DNA from: Planctomycetota bacterium
Lineage (GTDB): Bacteria; Planctomycetota; Phycisphaerae; FEN-1346; JAACEH01
Assembly (NCBI GenBank): GCA_016935955.1
Contig: JAFGPY010000042.1
Location: forward strand, 1-17,980
Length of the DNA: 17,980 bases
Direction: 5' to 3'
The stretch's first letter is position 1, and each line of letters opens with the position of its first letter. The translations under genes were made by a program, and so were the position numbers. This document shows, one piece after another, positions 7,405 through 13,839 of the stretch. The notes beneath the pieces are model-generated. The model saw only the letters and a list, made by a program, of their open reading frames with translations, was not told where the DNA came from and did no database searches.

Positions 7405-8715
7405 ATGGCTCCAATCAAGGTGACGTGCCCGAAGTGCTCCAAACCTTTCGGCGTGCTGCCGCGCCAGATGGGAACAAGCGTTCACTGCCCGCACTGCGGA
7501 CAGCGGATGACAGTCGGCGAGCGCAAGGCGTCCGCGCCGCGCAGTCCGCAGGAAGAGGCTGCGGCCCAGATGCAGGGTCCCGCGCCGCAAGTTCCTGCGG
7601 GCCATGCTCCTGCGTCGTCCGGCGGCGAGGCGTCGCCGGCGGCTGCAGCCCTGGAGGCGGCCTTCGGTCCGCCGCCGGCGCCTAAGCCGGCGCCCAGGCC
7701 CGTCATGGCCGCACCGGCGCCGCAACCTTATCAGACTCGTCTGGCGAAGAATCTCGGCCTGGACGATGAAGTACAGGAAGACCACCTTCTGGACAGTGCC
7801 CCGATCCACAGCCGCACGGTGATCTGGGTCTGGATGAGCATTCTGGGCGTGCTGGTCATCGGTCTGGTGATCGGCATCGTCTACAGCTACGGCAAGTTCA
7901 GAACCGCCGAGCAAGAAGGCTCGTTTGAGTCGCAGACCATCCTTGGGGACAAGCGCTACACGGACGGCCCGCGTCAGCAGATCATCGTCAAGACGGTGGA
8001 TGAGCATGGCAACGTGATCTCCAAGGAAGAACTTAAGGAAGTCGACCTGAGCGAGAAGGACCGCGTCCATCCGGACGAGCTTCTCGACAGCGGCGCGTCG
8101 GCGCTGATCCCGCACTGGATGAGCAACAATAATCCGGCGTACTCGGTGACGAAGGACAATCAGCAGTACGACGTCTGGGTCGGCTGGGTGGAGAACTCCG
8201 GCGCCGAGACGGTGCGGCGGGCCACGTGGTCGGTGCGCTTCATCGACGCCGCCGACGAAGCCGCCGGCAAGGTCTACGGCGAGCAGAACTACTGGTTCAA
8301 CGACGTCAAGCCGGGCGAGAAGGTCTACTTCATCTTCGAGACGCTCTACGCGTCGGGGCCAAAGGTGGGCCTGCAGACGCTGCCCCAGGTGCCCGAACTC
8401 AGTGACACGACCATGCCGCCGTTCGAGTTCGACGTCAAGCCGCTGACCCTCGACCGCCAGGGCAAGACCAAGGGCACGATCCATTTCGACGTTACGAACC
8501 TGTCGTCCGTGACGGCGCCGGTCGTCGACGTGCTGTTTATCCTCTACAGTCGCGACAAGCAGCCGATTGCCTGGGCGAAGACGCAGATGATGAACCTCGT
8601 TCCGCACCGCCCCGAGCGGGGGCAGGCCTCGTGGACCGATGGGCATTCCTTCTTCGCCGTGGACCACGTCGGTTATTGCCGCGCCCAGGTGGTGGAGACC
8701 GGGGCCGCCAAGTAG
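7405..8715 (+). CDS. Zinc-ribbon, single-pass membrane protein of unknown function
   Basis: Not recognised as a named protein. The 436 residues read as: an N-terminal zinc ribbon with C8-P-K-C11 and C28-P-H-C31, like the short MJ0042-type ribbons common at planctomycete protein N termini; a low-complexity Ala/Pro/Gln linker (about 45-110); one strong hydrophobic helix (about 139-161); and a C-terminal region of about 270 residues without cysteine clusters. That region has beta-rich patterns (DVWVGWVENSG, WSVRFIDAADEAAGKVYGE, KPGEKVYFIFETL) resembling FxLYD-like extracytoplasmic domains. The likely topology is ribbon inside, C terminus outside. The ATG at 7405 is chosen over the GTG at 7399 because GAGG at 7395-7398 gives a 6-base spacing to the ATG and none to the GTG. 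It lies downstream of the orphan terminator and may be controlled by it. Confidence 0.8.
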   Translation: MAPIKVTCPKCSKPFGVLPRQMGTSVHCPHCGQRMTVGERKASAPRSPQEEAAAQMQGPAPQVPAGHAPASSGGEASPAAAALEAAFGPPPAPKPAPRPVMAAPAPQPYQTRLAKNLGLDDEVQEDHLLDSAPIHSRTVIWVWMSILGVLVIGLVIGIVYSYGKFRTAEQEGSFESQTILGDKRYTDGPRQQIIVKTVDEHGNVISKEELKEVDLSEKDRVHPDELLDSGASALIPHWMSNNNPAYSVTKDNQQYDVWVGWVENSGAETVRRATWSVRFIDAADEAAGKVYGEQNYWFNDVKPGEKVYFIFETLYASGPKVGLQTLPQVPELSDTTMPPFEFDVKPLTLDRQGKTKGTIHFDVTNLSSVTAPVVDVLFILYSRDKQPIAWAKTQMMNLVPHRPERGQASWTDGHSFFAVDHVGYCRAQVVETGAAK

Positions 8716-8758
8716 CCACCGCCGTGACCCGGCCGTCGCCCGTTTTCAGAAAACGAGC

Positions 8759-8788
8759 TTGAATAATCCACTGTTGCTGCGGTCTAAT
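8759..8788 (+). promoter_or_regulatory. Possible promoter of the TPR-protein gene
   Basis: TTGAAT (8759-8764), an 18-base spacer and TCTAAT (8783-8788) give a reasonable sigma-70-type match in the 139-base gap before the next gene. A small hairpin CGTTTT-CAG-AAAACG just upstream (8741-8755) could separate this unit from the zinc-ribbon gene but has no U-tract. Confidence 0.4.
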
Positions 8789-8854
8789 ACTGCAGCGGCG
8801 GTGGTGCGCGCCGCCGGCTGCCATGCCGCCACTTCGGAACCAAGGAGACATGCG

Positions 8855-10567
8855 ATGCGACGAGCGATTCCTGCTGTGCTGGTTCTTGTTGCGCTGACCG
8901 CTTCGGTCCTGGCCGACGCCACGGTGGTTCTCAAAGACGGTCGGCGGGTGACCGGCCAGTTGATCGAGTCGGGCGAGAGCGTGGGCGTGGCCACGAGCGA
9001 AGGGATGCAGATTTTCCCGCGGAGCGAGGTGGCCGCGATCGAGTTGGACGCCTTCGGCAAGGCCTCGCCCCAGGAGCGGGCCGCCTATCGCCGCGCCGAG
9101 AAGGAGGCCGGCAAGTCGACCCAGCCGGCCGAGGCCCTGGCCGTCTGGCAACGGTACCTGGAGGGCCTTTCGGCCGACGCGACGTTGCGGTCCGAGGCCG
9201 AGACGCAATTGGCACGCTGGCATGCCGCCGCCAAGGAAGGCAAGGTCATCTGGGCGGGCAAGGTGGTCACTCTGACCGAACGTGAGGCGGCCAAGACCCA
9301 GGCCAATAAGCTGCTCGGCGAAGCGGTCGGGCTTTACGGCCGGGGCGACGACAAGAAGGCCGCCGATATGCTGAAGGACGTTCTGGCCCAATGGCCCGAC
9401 CATCCGGGGGCCATGTTCTACACGGCGCTGATCTACCAGAAGCGGCAGAACATGGCTGCGGCGGCCAGCCGATACGATGCCGTGCTGGCCAGCTGTCCGG
9501 AGCACGTGCCGACGCTGAACAACCTTGCCGCCCTTTCGTGCACGCGGCGGCAGTATCGCAACGGCGTCCCCCTGATCGTCCAGGCCGCACAGTTGGCGCC
9601 CGACGTGGTGACCGTCAGCGACAATGCCTACCGTGCGCTGCTGCTGGTCGAGGGGGCCTGCGACTGCAACTACAACGACGAAGGGACGAAGAACCGCCTG
9701 CGGTCCATTGCGGCCCGGACGGAGTCGGCCATGCGCGAGCGGGGCATGGCCCGCTGGGGGACCTCGTGGGTGACGGCCGAAACGTTCGCCCAGTACGGCG
9801 AGAAGAATCGCGGCATCGACGAGCAGCTCCTGGCCCTGGCCGACACCGTGAGGACGCTCGACGAGGAGATCGCCGTGCTGAAGGCGCGGCTCGACGAACT
9901 GGATCGCGCCCGTCGCACGGCGCCGACGGCCCGCGACCTGGTCTACGACGGGGACGGCGACGGATACCCGGATCGGGTCTATCCGGCGAACGTGCTGACC
10001 CGGGACAAGATCGATCTGTTGCTGGTCGATCACGAGGCGCGACTGGAGTCCAAACAGAAGGCCCGGGCCGAACAGGTGCGCATCGCGGAGCGAATCAGGG
10101 GCGGCCGCGTGACGCCGCCGGAGGACCTCGCGTTCGTGCTGATCGAGAATCCCGGCAGCGAACTGCTTGAGGGCTGGGACATTGTCGACAACGATATGCC
10201 TTTCCTGCCGTCGCTGGCGGGCCCGACGACGGCGGCCGAACTGATCGTGGCCATTCGCAGCGGCAGCGCGGTCATCCTGGCCGACGACGGCACGTTCCTG
10301 GGCCGCATCTCACGTGACGCCGACGATCCGCTGGGGATTTCGAACCGGCAGGGAGCCTTCGGCGGCGAGACGTCGGCCACCAGCCTGATGAACCTTCGCG
10401 GTCCATATGCCAATGACGCCGGAGAGATGAGCGTGAACAACGCGGCGACGACGAGGCCGCCGAGGTTCGTCTACGAGGGACGGACGCTGGCCTTCGTGAC
10501 GGTGAATCCGCAGTTGAAGCCGCGCGTCAGTCTGGACGACATTCTTGCCGTGCTTCGCGGGCAGTGA
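8855..10567 (+). CDS. Secreted TPR protein with degenerate Gly/Asn-rich C-terminal module
   Basis: No specific function recognised. The ATG at 8855 is set by AAGGAG at 8842-8847 and by the signal peptide it creates (basic start, hydrophobic stretch 6-19, likely cleavage after ASVLA at residue 20). Regions over 570 residues: a small beta-type segment at 22-65 (VVLKDGRRVTGQL...); helical TPR-like repeats at about 150-265 (LLGEAVGLYGRGDDKKAADML, MFYTALIYQKRQNMAAAASRY, NNLAALSCTRRQY); a coiled-coil stretch at 320-355; an acidic calcium-loop-like DGDGDGYPD at 365-373; and a C-terminal module at about 472-550. The last has the spacing GTFLGRIS...ISN..GAFG...N.RGPYAN...NNAAT..P, resembling a module found in many secreted bacterial proteins whose strong form is rich in SNPYGRYGS repeats. 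The protein is probably periplasmic. It converges with the transporter gene across the REP-like cluster B. Confidence 0.8.
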   Translation: MRRAIPAVLVLVALTASVLADATVVLKDGRRVTGQLIESGESVGVATSEGMQIFPRSEVAAIELDAFGKASPQERAAYRRAEKEAGKSTQPAEALAVWQRYLEGLSADATLRSEAETQLARWHAAAKEGKVIWAGKVVTLTEREAAKTQANKLLGEAVGLYGRGDDKKAADMLKDVLAQWPDHPGAMFYTALIYQKRQNMAAAASRYDAVLASCPEHVPTLNNLAALSCTRRQYRNGVPLIVQAAQLAPDVVTVSDNAYRALLLVEGACDCNYNDEGTKNRLRSIAARTESAMRERGMARWGTSWVTAETFAQYGEKNRGIDEQLLALADTVRTLDEEIAVLKARLDELDRARRTAPTARDLVYDGDGDGYPDRVYPANVLTRDKIDLLLVDHEARLESKQKARAEQVRIAERIRGGRVTPPEDLAFVLIENPGSELLEGWDIVDNDMPFLPSLAGPTTAAELIVAIRSGSAVILADDGTFLGRISRDADDPLGISNRQGAFGGETSATSLMNLRGPYANDAGEMSVNNAATTRPPRFVYEGRTLAFVTVNPQLKPRVSLDDILAVLRGQ

Positions 10568-10627
10568 CGGCGCGAGAGGCGGCGGAGTCCAAGCGGTATT
10601 GTACAAATCTCTTGGGGTGTCCGTGGC

Positions 10628-10655
10628 GGGTGCCATGCCTGCCCCTGCGGGCATG
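10628..10655 (+). repeat. REP-like hairpin B1 (GGGTGC head)
   Basis: The head GGGTGC (10628-10633) is followed directly by a 9-bp stem (CATGCCTGC/GCGGGCATG, one G-T wobble) with loop CCCT. The reverse complement of its left arm, GGGGCAGGCATG, recurs at 10713-10724, possibly a remnant of a further copy. The element lies 60 bases after the TPR-gene stop. Confidence 0.7.
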
Positions 10656-10750
10656 CCGAATGGCTCTTGCCTTACGCATGGCTGCGCCTCGACTCTGCTC
10701 GGAATCTATGATGGGGCAGGCATGCAGGATTTCGCGTGAAGAAGGCCGGG

Positions 10751-10780
10751 GGGTGCCATGCTTCTGCTCGCAGAAGCATG
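10751..10780 (+). repeat. REP-like hairpin B2 (GGGTGC head)
   Basis: GGGTGC (10751-10756) leads into a perfect 11-bp stem, CATGCTTCTGC/GCAGAAGCATG, with the 2-base loop TC. The head and the first and last stem bases equal those of B1, but the middle of the stem differs with base pairing kept. It forms a facing inverted pair with B3. Confidence 0.75.
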
Positions 10781-10803
10781 CCGACAAGCCTGTTGCGCGC
10801 GAG

Positions 10804-10833
10804 CACGCGTCTACAAGTAGACGCGTGGCACCC
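10804..10833 (-). repeat. REP-like hairpin B3 (GGGTGC head, minus orientation)
   Basis: On the minus strand GGGTGC (10833 to 10828) is followed by a perfect 11-bp stem, CACGCGTCTAC/GTAGACGCGTG, with a 2-base loop. It lies 20 bases past the stop codon of the transporter gene. B2 and B3 point toward each other between two convergent genes, the classic location of REP/BIME elements. The stretch 10568-10853 contains no gene I would support. Confidence 0.75.
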
Positions 10834-10853
10834 TCGCAGTTCTTCAAGGGCTG

Positions 10854-12188
10854 CTAGCCCCACACGAACCAGACGAAGATCGACGCCGAGCCGATGGCCA
10901 TGAGCGTGAAGGGCAGTCCGATGCGGATGAACTCCCAGAACGTCGGTCGGTGTCCGTGCTTGTCCATCAGGCCCATGGCCACGATGTTGGCCGAGGCGCC
11001 GATCGGCGAAATGTTGCCCCCCAGTCCGGCCCCGATCAGCAATCCGAACATCAACAGGTAAGCCTGCGGGTCGCCGGCCTCGATGCTGTAGCCCAATCCC
11101 TTCAGCAGCGTGACCGTCACGGGCAGCATAGCCACCAGGAACGGCACGTTGTCGACAAACGCCGAGACGACCATGGCGATGACGATCAGCAGGACGTAGG
11201 TGGCCAGCAGGCTCTCGCCCGTGATTCCCTGGATCCACTGGGCCAGCCGCACAAGCACGCCTTGCTCGCTGAGGGCGCCGACCATGATGAAGATGGCCAG
11301 CAGGAAGAACGTGGTCACCCAGTCGAGTTCCTTGACCAGCCGCCAGGCGTCGGTGCGGTGCCAGATGACGTCGTAGGCCAGGGCCACGACGGCGAAGACC
11401 ATGCAGATCGTGCCGGCCAGGTAGGCGAAGCCGATGTGCAGCATGCTGCTGGCGGCCAGGGCGATGATCAGCAAGGTCAGCAGGATCGTCGGGACCCAGG
11501 TCTTGACGGGCTCCACGGCCTCGCGCGGCATCGACTGACGGTGCTTGCGGAAAACCAGCATGAGCACGAGGAAGCTGGCCACGGCCCCGATCTGGACGGC
11601 GAAGAAGATCGACGGGCGGCCGTGCATCCAGATGAAGTCGTTGAACGTCATCCTGGCTTCCGACCCCAGCAGCATGCTCGGCGGGTCGCCGATCAGCGTG
11701 GCGCACGACTGGAGGTTGCTGGAGATGGCCAGGGCGATGAAGAACGGAACCGGCCGTATGCCCAGCCGCCGCGTGATCGACAGGGCGACCGGGGCGATCA
11801 GCAGGACGGTGGCCACATTCTCGACGAAGGCCGAGATGATGCCCGTCAAGACGCACAGGGCCAGCAGCGTGACGCGGGCCGACGGGCAGTGCCGAATCAC
11901 GATGTCGGCGATGTGGGCCGGCATGCCGCTGCGCATGAACAGTTCGGCGACGACCAGCACGCCGACGAAGATGCCCATGACGTTCCAGTCGACCGCCGGG
12001 CTGCATCGCGCGCCGGCCTCGGTCAGGCGAAACAGAAATGCCGGCTTCAAGCCGATGCCCAGGTCGAACGGGCCGAGCAGCAGCATGACCAGGGCCCCGG
12101 CGAGGGCCACCCAGTGGCGGTGACGCGGCAGCACGGCGAACAGGACATAGCAGGTCAGGAAGATCACAACGGTACAAATCGTGCCCAT
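10854..12188 (-). CDS. ArsB/NhaD (ion transporter) superfamily permease
   Basis: Inner-membrane secondary transporter of the ArsB/NhaD/SLC13-like superfamily; members exchange Na+/H+ or carry arsenite or anions. The substrate cannot be told from sequence. It has 444 residues and about 11-12 hydrophobic segments. The inverted duplication of the fold is readable: SAFVENVATVLLIAP (119-133) is repeated as SAFVDNVPFLVAMLP (342-356), and SNLQSCATLIGDPPS (157-171) as GGNISPIGASANIV (390-403). These are the helix-break regions that form the transport site. A WNVMGIFVGVLVV segment (68-80) is also family-typical. No ArsA, ArsR or ArsC neighbour supports arsenite, so a Na+/H+ antiporter is a reasonable but unproven alternative. 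The ATG at 12186-12188 has no ribosome-binding site; see the promoter at 12198-12226. Confidence 0.88.
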   Translation of the reverse strand: MGTICTVVIFLTCYVLFAVLPRHRHWVALAGALVMLLLGPFDLGIGLKPAFLFRLTEAGARCSPAVDWNVMGIFVGVLVVAELFMRSGMPAHIADIVIRHCPSARVTLLALCVLTGIISAFVENVATVLLIAPVALSITRRLGIRPVPFFIALAISSNLQSCATLIGDPPSMLLGSEARMTFNDFIWMHGRPSIFFAVQIGAVASFLVLMLVFRKHRQSMPREAVEPVKTWVPTILLTLLIIALAASSMLHIGFAYLAGTICMVFAVVALAYDVIWHRTDAWRLVKELDWVTTFFLLAIFIMVGALSEQGVLVRLAQWIQGITGESLLATYVLLIVIAMVVSAFVDNVPFLVAMLPVTVTLLKGLGYSIEAGDPQAYLLMFGLLIGAGLGGNISPIGASANIVAMGLMDKHGHRPTFWEFIRIGLPFTLMAIGSASIFVWFVWG

Positions 12189-12197
12189 GGTGCGGCG

Positions 12198-12226
12198 AGT
12201 CTAGTCGCTGGCAGGGGGAATGTCAA
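12198..12226 (-). promoter_or_regulatory. Strong promoter of the transporter gene, predicting a leaderless mRNA
   Basis: On the minus strand a perfect TTGACA (12221-12226), a 17-base spacer and TAGACT (12198-12203) form a good sigma-70-type promoter. Transcription would begin near 12191, only about three bases before the ATG at 12188. That agrees with the absence of a Shine-Dalgarno sequence. Confidence 0.65.
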
Positions 12227-12301
12227 CCAAAGGACGAACAGGTATGCGGCCAAGCGTGCGGCGGCGCGGCAGGTGTGGGCGAGTGGGAGCGGCGCAAGAG
12301 A

Positions 12302-12334
12302 GAAGGCGAACTGCCGAGGGGCAAGTTCGCCTTC
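12302..12334 (-). terminator. Hairpin terminator after the PEP-CTERM micro-gene
   Basis: A perfect 10-bp outer stem (GAAGGCGAAC 12302-12311 with GTTCGCCTTC 12325-12334) extends by a further TGCC/GGCA past one bulged A, with loop GAGG. Read on the minus strand, the hairpin is followed by the pyrimidine tract TCTCTTG, a weak U-tract. It lies 40 bases after the stop codon at 12375. Confidence 0.6.
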
Positions 12335-12374
12335 GTGTCGGTATCGTCAGGCGCGTCGCGACGGGTGCGAATGC

Positions 12375-12605
12375 TCAGACCAGTCGAAAGCGACGGGCCA
12401 GTTTCCAGAGCCCCATGGCTGCGGCGCCGGCCAGGATGAACACGGTACTGATCGGCTCGGGGAACGTCTCGCCGACTACCAGGTCCGAACTGTCCGGGGT
12501 TGCGGCCACTGCGGGCTGCGACTGCTGGGAAGACGAGTCGGCATGCAGCGTTCCGACCAGCACGATGAGGGCAACAATGCAGAGAAGAAGAATGACGAAT
12601 CTCAC
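12375..12605 (-). CDS. Very small PEP-CTERM sorting-signal protein
   Basis: A 76-residue secreted protein that appears to consist almost only of targeting signals. Residues 1-22 are a signal peptide (MRFVILLLCIVALIVLVG, then ALA-type small residues around LHADS). Residues 23-47 are a short Ser/Gln/Pro/Ala-rich linker. Residues 48-76 are a PEP-CTERM tail: FPEP at 48-51, a hydrophobic helix at about 52-68, and the basic end ARRFRLV. In other bacteria exosortase recognises this tail, cleaves near PEP, and the protein is moved to the surface. The start is the GTG at 12603-12605, because GGAGG stands 6 bases upstream and the signal peptide then begins properly; earlier in-frame starts add an Arg/Trp-rich extension without a ribosome-binding site. 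The mature part would be only about 25 residues. Its function is unknown. Confidence 0.75.
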   Translation of the reverse strand: MRFVILLLCIVALIVLVGTLHADSSSQQSQPAVAATPDSSDLVVGETFPEPISTVFILAGAAAMGLWKLARRFRLV

Positions 12606-13041
12606 GGCACGCCTCCATCGCAAGAAGTGAAGTACAGACCACAACACTGCGAAAACGCACTATCTCTGTCTATTACCTAGCAAGTCCTATGCCGGACTCA
12701 GTGAGGAGATCTGCGGCAGAGTCCTGCGGATTTCGTAAGTGCCTGTACAAAAATGAACTACGTCCTTGGGATGCGTGGCGATGAAGGCGGCCCCGGTCCC
12801 CTCTGATTGACACCGGGTGTTGCCGCAAGTCAACGGCCATGGCCGGCTGGTTTTTCCGCTTGGCGACGTAAGTCGTTCTGAAATAACGTGATGCGCATTC
12901 CGTGGCGTTGCCTCAGAAAACGGACGGCGGTAGTTTTTGTGCGACAAACGCATGGCGATGTGTCCTGTGGTGTTTAATGGCGGTCGGCGTGGGCCCCCAG
13001 CCGTGCCGATCTGCCGCGAATGCCCTCAACGGGTGGTGTCC
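12606..13041. other. Intergenic region without a supported gene
   Basis: This stretch of about 435 bases separates two divergent genes and has a lower GC content than its neighbours. It contains the upstream region of the PEP-CTERM gene, where I see no clear promoter. There is an imperfect inverted repeat, TTGAC...GTCAA, around ACACCGGGTGT (12807-12831), and a palindrome CGGCCATGGCCG (12834-12845) shortly before five T residues. Open frames here lack ribosome-binding sites and coding character. Confidence 0.5.
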
Positions 13042-13070
13042 TTGACTTGGTTCGCCGGCAGCCGTACTAT
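13042..13070 (+). promoter_or_regulatory. Sigma-70-type promoter of the three-gene glycosyltransferase operon
   Basis: TTGACT (13042-13047), a 17-base spacer and TACTAT (13065-13070) match consensus at five of six and four of six positions with ideal spacing. A start near 13077 leaves a leader of about 19 bases that carries the GGAGAGG ribosome-binding site at 13084-13090 before the ATG at 13096. Confidence 0.7.
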
Positions 13071-13095
13071 GGCGGTTCGAGGTGGAGAGGGTGTC

Positions 13096-13839
13096 ATGAA
13101 GCTACTGACGGGCGTTCCGGTCTACAACGAAGAGCAGTACATTAAGCGGGTTCTGACCGAGGTCCGACGCTATTGCAGCGACGTCTTTGTGGTCAATGAC
13201 GGTTCGACGGACGGCACGGCTGCGCGGCTGGCCACGTTCGACGGGCAGATTGTCGTTCACACGCACGAGGTGAACGAGGGGTACGGGCGGAGCCTGATCG
13301 ACATCTTCGACTACGCCATGGATCGCGGCTACGATTGGCTGGTCACGCTGGACGCCGACGAGCAGCACGAGCCGAGCACGATACTCGATTTCGTTCGTGT
13401 GGCCGAAGAGGGCCGCGCCGACATCGTCAGCGGGTCGCGGTACATGGAGCATTCGCTGCACGAGGGCAAGGCGCCCGACGACCGGCGGTGGATCAATTGC
13501 CAGATCACCGAGTTGCTGCGACTGCTGACTCCCTACCGGCTGACCGATTCATTCTGCGGCTACAAGGCCTACCGCGTCGAAGGGCTGCGAAGGTTGCACC
13601 TTGTTGAGGGCGGCTACTCGATGCCGCTGCAACTCTGGATTCAGGCGGCACGGGCGGGGCTGCGGGTGGTTGAAATCCCGGTCAAGCTGATCTACAAGGA
13701 CCCGAACCGCCGATTCGGTGGCGACCTGGACGACGCCGAGCGACGGCTGCGCTATTACCTCGATACGATCAGTCGCGAAATTGGCCGCACTCTGGAGCCG
13801 ATCTGCGACGGCCACAAGGTGGAATGCCCGTGCCGATGA
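13096..13839 (+). CDS. Family 2 glycosyltransferase (DPM1-like)
   Basis: Cytoplasmic GT-A-fold enzyme that moves a sugar from a nucleotide sugar to an unknown acceptor, possibly a polyprenyl phosphate. Over 247 residues: the entry motif VPVYNEE (7-13), the nucleotide-binding motif VVNDGSTDGT (32-41), the metal-binding DAD (86-88) in TLDADEQHEP, GSRY (113-116), and an acceptor-side motif DSFCGYKAYR (151-160) similar to the D..SGF(R/K) of polyprenyl-phosphate transferases. There is no membrane helix. The ATG at 13096 has GGAGAGG 5 bases upstream, and the promoter at 13042-13070 lies inside the longer open frame, which supports this start. Its stop overlaps the start of the next gene as ATGA, so the two are translationally coupled. 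Confidence 0.9.
   Translation: MKLLTGVPVYNEEQYIKRVLTEVRRYCSDVFVVNDGSTDGTAARLATFDGQIVVHTHEVNEGYGRSLIDIFDYAMDRGYDWLVTLDADEQHEPSTILDFVRVAEEGRADIVSGSRYMEHSLHEGKAPDDRRWINCQITELLRLLTPYRLTDSFCGYKAYRVEGLRRLHLVEGGYSMPLQLWIQAARAGLRVVEIPVKLIYKDPNRRFGGDLDDAERRLRYYLDTISREIGRTLEPICDGHKVECPCR

Noticed and set aside
10628..10833. CRISPR array
   Set aside because: The palindromes have different stem sequences, opposite orientations and irregular spacing; there are no uniform repeats and spacers.
10564..10857. Small open frames across the B repeat cluster
   Set aside because: They consist largely of palindromic repeat sequence and have no ribosome-binding site.
12834..12855. Palindrome CGGCCATGGCCG shortly before TTTTT as a terminator
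   Set aside because: With a real loop only four base pairs remain, and no gene ends nearby on the plus strand.
12687..12953. An 88-codon minus-strand open frame in the long intergenic region
   Set aside because: It lacks a ribosome-binding site and a recognisable motif, and its amino-acid mix looks like translated non-coding DNA.
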